Source: Actinomycetes bacterium (lineage in GTDB: Bacteria; Actinomycetota; Actinomycetes; Actinomycetales; Dermatophilaceae). Taken from it: DNA of 8,453 bases. Position 1 is the stretch's first letter. Each line of letters opens with the position of its first letter. The translations under genes and the position numbers were made by a program. The stretch covers positions 1-8,453 of the forward strand of contig JAEWFB010000234.1 of the NCBI GenBank assembly GCA_023389095.1, in the 5' to 3' direction. Below are positions 1 to 5,528 of the stretch, piece by piece. The notes beneath the pieces were generated by a model that searched no databases, had not been told where the DNA came from, and worked only from the letters and a program-made list of their open reading frames with translations.

Positions 1-223
1 TGCTCGGCAGCACCCGCACCCCGAGCCGCTTGCGCGCCTGCACCAGACCCATCGAGTCCAGCACCCGCACCGCCTCACGCACCACCGAGCGCGACACCCC
101 GTACCGCTCGTCCAGCTGGTCGATCCGCAGCACCGTCCCGGCCGCCAGCTCACCCGAGACCACCTGGCGCCCCAACGCGTCGAGGACGCTCGCGTGCAGG
201 GCGGGGCGGCGCTCGGTGGGCAT
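1..223 (-). CDS. gntR: GntR-family (FadR-like) transcriptional regulator, N-terminal part, runs off the window
   Basis: I translated this from the minus strand: it begins with ATG at 223-221 and stays open for 74 codons to the window edge, so only the N-terminus is present. The visible part is a GntR-type winged helix. The opening ALHASVLDALGRQVVSGELA leads to a helix-turn-helix around residues 37-61 (LDERYGVSRSVVREAVRVL, then DSMGLV), followed by the wing (QARKRLGVRVLPS). The SRSVVREAVRVLDSMGLV pattern is typical of the FadR subfamily, whose C-terminal ligand-binding domain would lie outside the window. An in-frame TGA four codons upstream of the ATG rules out a longer N-terminus; the ribosome binding site is weak. 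The gene diverges from gntK-gntP, and FadR-type GntR proteins are well known repressors of gluconate operons, so local control by gluconate or 6-phosphogluconate is likely but inferred. The symbol rests on this context. Confidence 0.85.
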   Translation of the reverse strand, partial: MPTERRPALHASVLDALGRQVVSGELAAGTVLRIDQLDERYGVSRSVVREAVRVLDSMGLVQARKRLGVRVLPS

Positions 224-380
224 GGCGTCAGCCTGTCACACGGCACACGCGCTCACCCTCGTGTGTCTTTAAATCTGTTTTATTTGCTCCAAGGACTTGA
301 TAAGACGTTCTTGTTGCTCCACTCTAGGGCGAGCGACTCGACGAAGAGAGCGATCGAGCCGGACGAAGGAGTCACGGAGC
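224..380. promoter_or_regulatory. Divergent gntR / gntK promoter-operator region
   Basis: This 157-bp gap separates two divergent genes and should hold both promoters. It contains the most AT-rich stretch of the window (about 268-315). On the plus strand TTGATA (297-302) is a good -35 match, but the hexamer 17 nt downstream, CACTCT (320-325), is a poor -10, so the gntK promoter is only tentative. Candidate operator elements are the inverted repeats AAGA-CGT-TCTT (302-312) and CAAG-GA-CTTG (290-299), a direct repeat TTGCTCC at 284-290 and 314-320 (30 bp apart, about three helical turns), and CACACG boxes at 237-242 and 244-249 with an inverted copy at 260-265. I could not assign a convincing -10 for gntR. 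The gntK Shine-Dalgarno is AAGGAG at 366-371, nine bases before its ATG. Confidence 0.5.
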
Positions 381-935
381 ATGTCGCACCAGACGGCAGC
401 GAACACCCAGCACCACCCACCACCCCTGGTCGTCGTCATGGGGGTGTCCGGCTCGGGCAAGACGACGGTCGGCGCGGCCCTGGCCCAGCGCCTGCGCGTC
501 CCCTTCGCCGACGCCGACGACTTCCACCCCCGGGTGAACATCGACAAGATGTCGGCCGGCATCCCGCTCACCGACACCGACCGCGGCCCGTGGCTGGCCA
601 CCATCGCCCGGTGGCTCACCGACCACGCCGCGACCGGCGGCGTCACGAGCTGCTCGGCCCTCAAGCAGGCCTACCGCGACGTGCTCGCGGCGGCCGCCCC
701 GCACGTGTACTTCGTGCACCTGCACGGCGACCCCGACGTCGTCGCGGCCCGCGTCGCCGGACGTCCCGGGCACTTCATGCCCGCCGCCCTCGTCGAGTCG
801 CAGTTCGCGACCCTCGAGCCGCTCGGGCCCGACGAGCACGGCGCCGTCCTCGAGGTCGACCAGCCCGTCGACGACCTCGTCTCGCAGTCCATCGCCCTCC
901 TCACCTCCCGCACTCCGGAAGCGACCCGCTCATGA
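381..935 (+). CDS. gntK: Gluconokinase
   Basis: The enzyme phosphorylates D-gluconate with ATP to 6-phosphogluconate in the cytoplasm, feeding the pentose-phosphate or Entner-Doudoroff pathway. The 184-residue product has the usual length of the small P-loop GntK family. The Walker A motif GVSGSGKT is at residues 21-28. Family hallmarks follow in order: DADDFHPRVNIDKMSAGIPL (44-63), TDTDRGPWL (64-72), CSALKQAYRD (91-100), the lid-like AARVAGRPGHFMP (122-134) and LVESQFATLEPL (137-148). I chose ATG 381 because it follows AAGGAG at a nine-base spacing. A longer in-frame reading from 297 would add an Arg/Ser-rich extension unlike the family and would run through the promoter. The stop overlaps the gntP start (ATGA at 932-935), indicating translational coupling. 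The short His/Pro-rich stretch before the core (about residues 9-15) has no assigned role. Confidence 0.97.
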   Translation: MSHQTAANTQHHPPPLVVVMGVSGSGKTTVGAALAQRLRVPFADADDFHPRVNIDKMSAGIPLTDTDRGPWLATIARWLTDHAATGGVTSCSALKQAYRDVLAAAAPHVYFVHLHGDPDVVAARVAGRPGHFMPAALVESQFATLEPLGPDEHGAVLEVDQPVDDLVSQSIALLTSRTPEATRS

Positions 936-2323
936 CCACCAGCCTGTCCCTGCTGTCCGCGTCGGCCGTCGCCGCCGACGCCGCACCGGCCGTCCCCGCC
1001 GGACGCCTCGTGCCCGCTGCGCTGCTCGGCATCGCCGTGCTCGTCCTGCTCATCGTGCGGTTCAAGCTGCACCCGTTCCTGGCCCTGACCCTCGGCTCGC
1101 TCACGGTCGGCGCCGTCGCCGGCGTCGCGATGAGCGACGTCATCGACAGCTACAGCAAGGGCTTCGGCAGCACCGCGGCCGGGGTCGGCATCCTCATCGC
1201 CCTCGGCGCGATGTTCGGCAAGCTGCTCGCAGACTCGGGCGGCGCCGACGAGATCGTCGACACCATCGTCGGGCGCAGCTCGACGAGGGCCCTGCCCTGG
1301 GCGATGGCCGGAGTCGGCGCCATCATCGGCCTGCCGATGTTCTTCGAGATCGGCCTCGTGCTGCTCATGCCGGTGATCTTCCTCGTCGCCCGACGCTCTG
1401 GCCTCTCACTCGTGCGCGTCGGCATCCCGGCCCTCGCCGGTCTCTCGGCGATGCACGGCCTCGTGCCGCCGCACCCGGGCCCGCTCGTGGCCGTCGACGC
1501 CCTCAAGGCCGATCTCGGCATCACGCTGGGCCTCGGCATCCTCGTCGCGATCCCGACGGTCGCCGTGGCCGGCCCGTGGTTCGCCCGCCTCGCCTCGCGC
1601 TGGGTCGACGTGCCCGCCCCCGACCTCTTCGAGCCCCGCGCCGAGTCGGCCACGCGTCGCCCGTCGTTCGGCATCACCCTGTTCACCGTCCTGACGCCGG
1701 TCGTGCTCATGATGGCCAAGGCCCTGGCCGACGTCCTCGCCGGCAAGGGGACCCCGGCCCGCGCCGTCCTCGACGTCCTCGGCACCCCGCTCGTCGCGCT
1801 GCTCATCGCGGTCCTCCTCGCGATGTTCACGCTGGGCCGCGGCGCCGGCATGGGCATCAAGGAGGTCAGCTCCTCCCTTGAGGCCTCGCTCGGCCCGATC
1901 GCCGGCATCATCCTCATCGTCTCCGCCGGCGGCGGCTTCAAGCAGACCCTCGTCGACACCGGCATCGGCCAGCTCGTGGCCGACTGGATCGCCCAGAGCG
2001 GCCTGTCGGTGCTCCTGCTCGCCTGGCTCGTCGCCGTGCTGATCCGCCTCGCCACCGGCTCGGCCACCGTGGCCACCGTCACGGCCTCCGGGATCCTCGC
2101 GCCGCTGGCGGCAGGCATGCCGGCCGCCCACGTGTCGCTCATGGTCCTGGCCATCGGCGCCGGCTCGGTGTTCTTCTCGCACGTCAACGACGCCGGCTTC
2201 TGGCTCGTCAAGGAGTACTTCGGGATGAAGGTCGGCCAGACCATCAAGACCTGGTCGCTCATGGAGACCGTCCTGTCGGTCACCGGCCTCGTCCTCGTCC
2301 TCCTGTTGAGCGTCGTCGTCTAG
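932..2323 (+). CDS. gntP: GntP-family gluconate:H+ symporter
   Basis: This 463-residue, highly hydrophobic inner-membrane permease has the family's usual length plus a short N-terminal extension. It should bring gluconate into the cell with protons, supplying GntK. Visible GntP-family signatures are GILIALGAMFGKLLADSGGA (86-105), GLPMFFEIGLVLLMP (133-147), the HGLVPPHPGP loop (175-184), SAGGGFKQTLVDTGIG (331-346), LATGSATVA (373-381) and SHVNDAGFWLVKEYFG (416-431) near the C-terminus. Hydrophobic segments are spread along the whole chain, compatible with a dozen or more membrane spans. The frame is open much further upstream (to 194), but that part is a shadow of gntK in another frame. ATG 932 overlaps the gntK stop and has GGAAG (917-921) ten bases ahead. 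Gluconate is inferred from the gntK linkage; GntP relatives also carry other sugar acids or hydroxy acids. Confidence 0.95.
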   Translation: MTTSLSLLSASAVAADAAPAVPAGRLVPAALLGIAVLVLLIVRFKLHPFLALTLGSLTVGAVAGVAMSDVIDSYSKGFGSTAAGVGILIALGAMFGKLLADSGGADEIVDTIVGRSSTRALPWAMAGVGAIIGLPMFFEIGLVLLMPVIFLVARRSGLSLVRVGIPALAGLSAMHGLVPPHPGPLVAVDALKADLGITLGLGILVAIPTVAVAGPWFARLASRWVDVPAPDLFEPRAESATRRPSFGITLFTVLTPVVLMMAKALADVLAGKGTPARAVLDVLGTPLVALLIAVLLAMFTLGRGAGMGIKEVSSSLEASLGPIAGIILIVSAGGGFKQTLVDTGIGQLVADWIAQSGLSVLLLAWLVAVLIRLATGSATVATVTASGILAPLAAGMPAAHVSLMVLAIGAGSVFFSHVNDAGFWLVKEYFGMKVGQTIKTWSLMETVLSVTGLVLVLLLSVVV

Positions 2324-2329
2324 ACCCGC

Positions 2330-2381
2330 CATGGAGAAAGTGCCCACTCGACCGTCTCGGTCGAGTGGGCACTTTGCCATG
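2330..2381. terminator. Bidirectional hairpin terminator between gntP and the acyl-CoA dehydrogenase gene
   Basis: The core is a perfect 18-bp inverted repeat: left arm 2337-2354 (starts AAAGTGCCCACTC), three-base loop TCT (2355-2357), right arm 2358-2375 (ends GAGTGGGCACTTT). Outside it, CATGG (2330-2334) and CCATG (2377-2381) can add five more pairs across a small 2:1 internal loop. The arms begin with AAA and end with TTT, so the hairpin has an A-tract before and a T-tract after it on either strand. It starts seven bases after the gntP stop and ends 26 bases from the stop of the convergent dehydrogenase gene, exactly where a shared terminator is expected. Confidence 0.88.
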
Positions 2382-2407
2382 AGGTGGGTGCCCCGGCGGC
2401 GGCGTCG

Positions 2408-3676
2408 TCAGTGGATGCGGACGCCGCTGATGGCGCGGGCGATGACGAGCCGCTGGATCTCGCTCGTGCCCTCGAAGATCGTGTAGATCTTCGCGTCGCG
2501 CGACCACCGCTCGACCGGGTGGTCGCTCACGTAGCCGGCGCCGCCGAGGATCTGGACGGCCTTGTCGGTGACGGCCACCGCGACCTCGCCGGCCTTGAGC
2601 TTGCTCATCGACCCCTCGGCCGCAGCGAACGGCTGGTTCGTCTTGCCCATCCACGCCGCGCGCCACACGAGCAGGCGGGCGGCGTCGATCTCGGTGCGCA
2701 TGTCGGCGAGGGCGAAGGCGATCGACTGGTTCTCGATGATCGGCCGGCCGAACGCGATGCGGTCCTTGGCGTAGTCGAGGGCGTGCTCGTACGCGGCCCG
2801 GGCGATGCCGATGGCCTGCGCACCGACCGTGGGCCGGGTGAGCTCGAAGGTGCGCATCGCGGCCTGGCCACCCTGGCCGGCCTGGCCACCCTGGCCGGCC
2901 TTGCCGCCCTGACCACCCTGACCACCGCCTGCGGCACCCTGCCGCGCCCGGGCCAGCCGCTCGTCGAGCCGCTCCTTGCCGCCGAGCAGGCACGAGCCGG
3001 GCACGCGGACGTCGTCGAGGAAGACGTCGGCCGTGTGGGAGGCGCGCAGGCCGAGCTTGCGCAGCTTGCGGCCGCCGTCGAGCCCAGGGGTCTCGGGTGG
3101 CACGACGAAGGCCGCCTGCCCGCGGGCACGGAGGTCGGGGTCGACGACGGCCGTCACGACGTGCACGTTGGCGATGCCGCCGTTGGTGATGTAGGCCTTC
3201 TGCCCGTTCAGCACCCATTCGTCCGTGGCCTGGTCGTAGCGGGCCCGCGTGCGCATGGCGCCGACGTCGGAGCCGGCCTGCGGCTCGGTGGTGGCGAAGG
3301 CGGCCAGCTTCGGCTCGTCGGCGTCGCCGTAGCACTGCGGCAGCCACTCGACCATCTGGTCCGGGGTGCCGGAGCCGTAGATCGCGGCGACGGCGAGGGT
3401 GGTGCCGAAGATCGACATGCCGATGCCGGCGTCGCCCCAGAAGAGCTCCTCGTTGGCGAGGTTGATGGCGATGCCGGTGGGGTCGGCCCACGCCTGCGCG
3501 AGGAACTCGAACCCGTAGAGCCCGGCTCGCGCCGCCTCCTGGATGACCGGCCACGGCGTCTCCTCGCGCGCGTCCCAGTCGGCCGCAGCCGGGCGCACGA
3601 CGTCGCGGGCGAAGCCGTGCACCCAGTCGCGCAGCTCGCGCTGGTCGTCGTCGAGGGCCAGCGAGAACTCGACCAC
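2408..3676 (-). CDS. Acyl-CoA dehydrogenase (FAD-dependent) with an expanded Gly/Gln-rich loop
   Basis: The enzyme introduces the alpha,beta double bond into acyl-CoA thioesters, passing electrons via FAD to electron-transfer flavoprotein (family knowledge). The 422-residue protein has the usual order: N-terminal helical domain (about 1-125), beta domain with FATTEPQAGSDVGA (127-140) and the flavin-contacting LNGQKAYITNGGIA (156-169), then the C-terminal helical domain with TRPTVGAQAIG (280-290), DYAKDRIAFGRPI and QILGGAGYVSD. In YTIFEGTSEIQR, Glu402 aligns with the catalytic base of medium-chain dehydrogenases. The start is GTG at 3676-3674, seven bases after the SCP2 gene stop, with GAGG overlapping that stop, so translation is coupled. 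Residues 251-271 are an oddity: seven GGQ/AGQ/GGK triplets between the beta and C-terminal domains, encoded by a 9-bp tandem repeat. Chain-length specificity cannot be told; similar dehydrogenases serve fatty-acid, branched-chain or sterol side-chain breakdown. Confidence 0.95.
   Translation of the reverse strand: MVEFSLALDDDQRELRDWVHGFARDVVRPAAADWDAREETPWPVIQEAARAGLYGFEFLAQAWADPTGIAINLANEELFWGDAGIGMSIFGTTLAVAAIYGSGTPDQMVEWLPQCYGDADEPKLAAFATTEPQAGSDVGAMRTRARYDQATDEWVLNGQKAYITNGGIANVHVVTAVVDPDLRARGQAAFVVPPETPGLDGGRKLRKLGLRASHTADVFLDDVRVPGSCLLGGKERLDERLARARQGAAGGGQGGQGGKAGQGGQAGQGGQAAMRTFELTRPTVGAQAIGIARAAYEHALDYAKDRIAFGRPIIENQSIAFALADMRTEIDAARLLVWRAAWMGKTNQPFAAAEGSMSKLKAGEVAVAVTDKAVQILGGAGYVSDHPVERWSRDAKIYTIFEGTSEIQRLVIARAISGVRIH
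2864..2926. repeat. Seven-copy 9-bp tandem repeat inside the acyl-CoA dehydrogenase gene
   Basis: Reading the plus strand in 9-bp steps gives CTGGCCACC, CTGGCCGGC, CTGGCCACC, CTGGCCGGC, CTTGCCGCC, CTGACCACC, CTGACCACC. The first four units also form two exact 18-bp copies. The unit is a multiple of three, so length change keeps the reading frame. On the minus strand it encodes GGQ GGQ GGK AGQ GGQ AGQ GGQ, residues 251-271 of the dehydrogenase. The more diverged units lie at the 5' end of the gene's repeat and the cleanest at the 3' end. Confidence 0.95.
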
Positions 3677-3683
3677 TCCGGCC

Positions 3684-4151
3684 TCAGCCCTTCGGGATGT
3701 CGAAGAAGTTCGCGATGTTGGCGGCGAGCCCGAGGTCGCCCTTGGCCTTGATCTTGCCGGTCATGAACATCATGACCGGGTTGCCGCTCTTGGTGATGAC
3801 CTTCGTGAAGTCGACCGGCGACATCGTCAGGGTGAGCGTGGCCTCGCCCTCGTGACCGGGAAGCGCGCTGCACGTGCCGTCGGCGAAGCGGACCGTCCAC
3901 TCGTCGGCGGCGCCGTCGGGGCGGCCGGTGATGCTCCAGTGGGTCGTCGCCGTGGTCGAGCCGGCGCGGTCGGCGCGGAAGAGCTCGGGCATGCGCGAGA
4001 AGATCGCGTGCAGGATCGCCTCCCGGTTGCCGGTGGCCATGAGCGCCGTGACGTCCTTGTCGGACATCTTCTTGACGATCTGGATGAACTCGGCCGGCTC
4101 GACGGCCGCGAGCTGCTCGGGGGAGGCGGTCGCGAAGTCGATGTCGGGCAT
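3684..4151 (-). CDS. SCP2 sterol-binding-domain (sterol carrier-like) protein
   Basis: This 155-residue soluble protein has no signal peptide or membrane segment. It matches the SCP2 fold by pattern: AILHAIFSRMPELFRADRAG (45-64) opens the domain, the middle holds alternating beta strands (TTHWSITG; EWTVRFADGTCSA; ATLTLTMSPVDFTKVITKSG), and the most diagnostic part is MMFMTGKIKAKGDLGLAANI (127-146) followed by ANFF. The first 40 residues (PEQLAAVEPAEFIQIVKKMSDKDV) form a helical addition. SCP2 domains bind lipids or acyl-CoA in a hydrophobic tunnel and are not catalytic. Its direct coupling to an acyl-CoA dehydrogenase suggests it presents or buffers lipid substrates; this is inference. ATG 4151 has AAAGGGG five bases ahead. 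A palindromic candidate operator lies 44-62 bases upstream. The exact ligand is unknown. Confidence 0.92.
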   Translation of the reverse strand: MPDIDFATASPEQLAAVEPAEFIQIVKKMSDKDVTALMATGNREAILHAIFSRMPELFRADRAGSTTATTHWSITGRPDGAADEWTVRFADGTCSALPGHEGEATLTLTMSPVDFTKVITKSGNPVMMFMTGKIKAKGDLGLAANIANFFDIPKG

Positions 4152-4194
4152 GGTGACCCCTTTCGGGAGACGGTGGAGGTGGCGCGGAGGTTGC

Positions 4195-4213
4195 AGGTTA
4201 CCGACGGTAACCT
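4195..4213. promoter_or_regulatory. Candidate TetR-type operator upstream of the SCP2-dehydrogenase pair
   Basis: The sequence AGGTTACCGACGGTAACCT is a perfect palindrome of 8-bp arms around a three-base centre, with one further G/C match at 4193/4215. It lies 44-62 bases before the SCP2 start and covers part of the deacetylase stop codon. On the minus strand its proximal half contains TAACCT (4200-4195), which fits the TANNNT form of an actinobacterial -10, so a bound repressor would block this promoter. Length and symmetry suit a dimeric TetR-family regulator. A short terminator hairpin for the upstream gene is an alternative, but there is no T-tract. Confidence 0.55.
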
Positions 4214-5015
4214 ACCCGACACCTGCCTCCTCGAGGAACCACCCCGTGACCATCCCCTCGGGCCGCCCCGGCTCGATGAAGTGCTCCCACCCGAAGGCCA
4301 TGGCGAACATCTGCTCGGGCATCTCGAGCATGCTCCGGGCATCGGACTGGCTCGCGTGCGCCTTGAGCGCCGAGCGCTTGACCTCGAGGAAGTCGCCGAC
4401 GTCGCACGCCCAGTGCAGCTCCTCCTCGAGGCTGCCGAGCGGGTTGCCGTCGTCCATCGGGGCGCTCGGGTCCCACTCGCCGACATCGTGCCCGGCTGCC
4501 GTCGCCGCCTCGAACGAGCGGATCATGGCGCTGCGGTTCATCGAGGACTCGAGGTAGCGCGCCGTGCCGGCCAGCTCGGCGGCCCGCTTGGTGACGGCGT
4601 GCACCTTGACGTGGTCGGGGTGGCCGTAGCCGCCGTGCCAGTCGTAGCCGACGACGAGGTCGGCCTGCTCCTCGCGCAGCACGTCGGCGACACGGGCCGC
4701 CGCCTCCTCGGTGTCGACCCTCATGAAGCTGGCCTCGTGGTCGTTCTGCGCCCAGCCCGTCATGCCGGAGTCGGCGTAGCCGAGGAAGACGACGCGATGG
4801 GTACCGATGACGGCACCTGCCGCCTCGGCCTCGACGCGTCGCCGGTGCACGACGGTCTCGCCCTCGGCGAGGTCCTCGGGCGCGTCGCCGTGGTCGCCGT
4901 TGGTGGCCACGACGAGGACGACGCGGTGCCCTTCGGACACGGCGCGCGCCATCGATCCGGAGGTCTGCGACGCCTCGTCGTCGGGGTGGGCATGAACGAA
5001 CACGACGGTTGCCAT
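4212..5015 (-). CDS. PIG-L/LmbE-family zinc-dependent N-acetyl deacetylase
   Basis: This family removes the acetyl group from N-acetylglucosamine-type substrates using a single zinc ion. The 267-residue cytoplasmic protein opens directly with the Rossmann-like first strand and the signature VHAHPDDE (7-14); by comparison with MshB, His10 and Asp13 would bind zinc and Asp12 act as base. The second signature GYGHPDHVKVH (129-139) supplies His135 as third ligand and His132 as the catalytic histidine. LVVATNGDHGD (35-44) and VVFLGYADSGMTGW (75-88) are also family-typical. ATG 5015 is preceded by GAGAGG (5029-5024) at an eight-base spacing, twelve bases after the GNAT stop, so the two genes form an operon. 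Relatives include MshB (mycothiol synthesis) and Mca (mycothiol S-conjugate amidase). The motif context looks like the broader actinobacterial PIG-L group, so I give no symbol and no substrate. Confidence 0.93.
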   Translation of the reverse strand: MATVVFVHAHPDDEASQTSGSMARAVSEGHRVVLVVATNGDHGDAPEDLAEGETVVHRRRVEAEAAGAVIGTHRVVFLGYADSGMTGWAQNDHEASFMRVDTEEAAARVADVLREEQADLVVGYDWHGGYGHPDHVKVHAVTKRAAELAGTARYLESSMNRSAMIRSFEAATAAGHDVGEWDPSAPMDDGNPLGSLEEELHWACDVGDFLEVKRSALKAHASQSDARSMLEMPEQMFAMAFGWEHFIEPGRPEGMVTGWFLEEAGVG

Positions 5016-5027
5016 GCCGTCAGCCTC

Positions 5028-5492
5028 TCACTGCCCTCCGACGCTGGGCACACCCTCACCCACCGGGAGCGTGTAGACGACGAAACCCTCGAAGGTCGCC
5101 ACCTCGTCGTAGAGCCGCCGCGCGACCGCGTTGCCCTGGTGGGTCTGCCAGTAGACGCTCCCGCACCCCTGCTCGCGCGCCCAGCCCCGCACCGCCGAGA
5201 TGAGGGCCGTCGCGACCCCACGACCGCGCACCGCCGGGTCGACGAAGAGGTCCTCGAGGTAGCACAGGTCGGGCTCGCTCGAGCTCGGGTGCACGAGGAA
5301 GTGCGTGATCCCGACGAGCTCGCCGTCGATCCAGGCACCCAGACCGTGCAGCCTTGCGTCGGAGGCGATCTCGCGCCATGCCCGCTCGTAGGCCGCGTCG
5401 TCGAGGGTGCGCTCGTAGAAGGCGATGTAGGCGCGGAACAGCGTCTCCCAGCGCGGCCGGTCGACCGCCTCGAGGCGTCGGATCTCGATCAC
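5028..5492 (-). CDS. GNAT-family N-acetyltransferase
   Basis: This 154-residue, single-domain enzyme should transfer an acetyl (or other acyl) group from CoA to an amine. The GNAT core is clear: strands GAWIDGELVGITHFLVHP (52-69), then CYLEDLFVDPAVRGRGVATA (77-96), in which R89-G-R-G-V-A94 is the R-x-x-G-x-A loop that grips the CoA pyrophosphate. VYWQTHQGNAVARRLYDEVA (113-132) forms the conserved Asn/Arg/Tyr helix. The start is GTG at 5492-5490: an in-frame TAG four codons upstream excludes anything longer, and the N-terminus IEIRRLEAVDRPRW is a normal GNAT beginning. No Shine-Dalgarno is visible, consistent with leaderless translation. The deacetylase gene follows after twelve bases. At half the length of two-domain MshD it is unlikely to be mycothiol synthase. 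The acceptor could be a small amine, an antibiotic or a protein; sequence does not decide. Confidence 0.92.
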   Translation of the reverse strand: MIEIRRLEAVDRPRWETLFRAYIAFYERTLDDAAYERAWREIASDARLHGLGAWIDGELVGITHFLVHPSSSEPDLCYLEDLFVDPAVRGRGVATALISAVRGWAREQGCGSVYWQTHQGNAVARRLYDEVATFEGFVVYTLPVGEGVPSVGGQ

Positions 5493-5528
5493 GAGCCGAC
5501 GCTAGCGCGCTCACGACGATCGAGAGAA
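5493..5528 (-). promoter_or_regulatory. Candidate leaderless promoter of the GNAT-deacetylase operon
   Basis: On the minus strand the hexamer TAGCGT (5504-5499) fits the TANNNT -10 form and is followed by exactly six bases (CGGCTC) before the G of the GTG start codon. This is the spacing expected if transcription begins at the start codon itself. No ribosome binding site is present in these bases. A -35 at a 17-18 base spacing would fall at about 5528-5522 (TTCTCT or TCTCTC), inside the arm of the adjacent hairpin, and is a weak match. Confidence 0.42.

Noticed and set aside
269..664. A 131-codon minus-strand frame covering the gntR-gntK gap and the start of gntK
   Set aside because: It overlaps gntK antisense and the divergent promoter region. 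The real minus-strand gene here is the gntR-like frame starting at 223.
194..931. Upstream extension of the gntP frame, which would make a 709-residue protein
   Set aside because: The extension reads through gntK in another frame as Arg/Pro-rich nonsense; the permease itself starts at 932 with a coupled start codon.
1150..2380. Long minus-strand frames opposite gntP
   Set aside because: Translations are Met/Ser/Arg- or Asp/Glu/Gly-rich shadows of the transmembrane protein and have no recognisable fold.
2864..2926. The 9-bp repeats as a CRISPR-like or iteron array
   Set aside because: Units are contiguous with no spacers, sit inside a coding region in frame, and no replication or Cas gene is nearby.
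2384..3751. A 455-codon plus-strand frame opposite the acyl-CoA dehydrogenase
   Set aside because: No domain pattern, and fully antisense to an enzyme with all its signatures intact.
4212..5492. Assignment of the GNAT and deacetylase as mycothiol genes mshD and mshB or mca
   Set aside because: The GNAT has one domain instead of the two of MshD, and the deacetylase motif surroundings look like the broad PIG-L group; the evidence does not support naming them.
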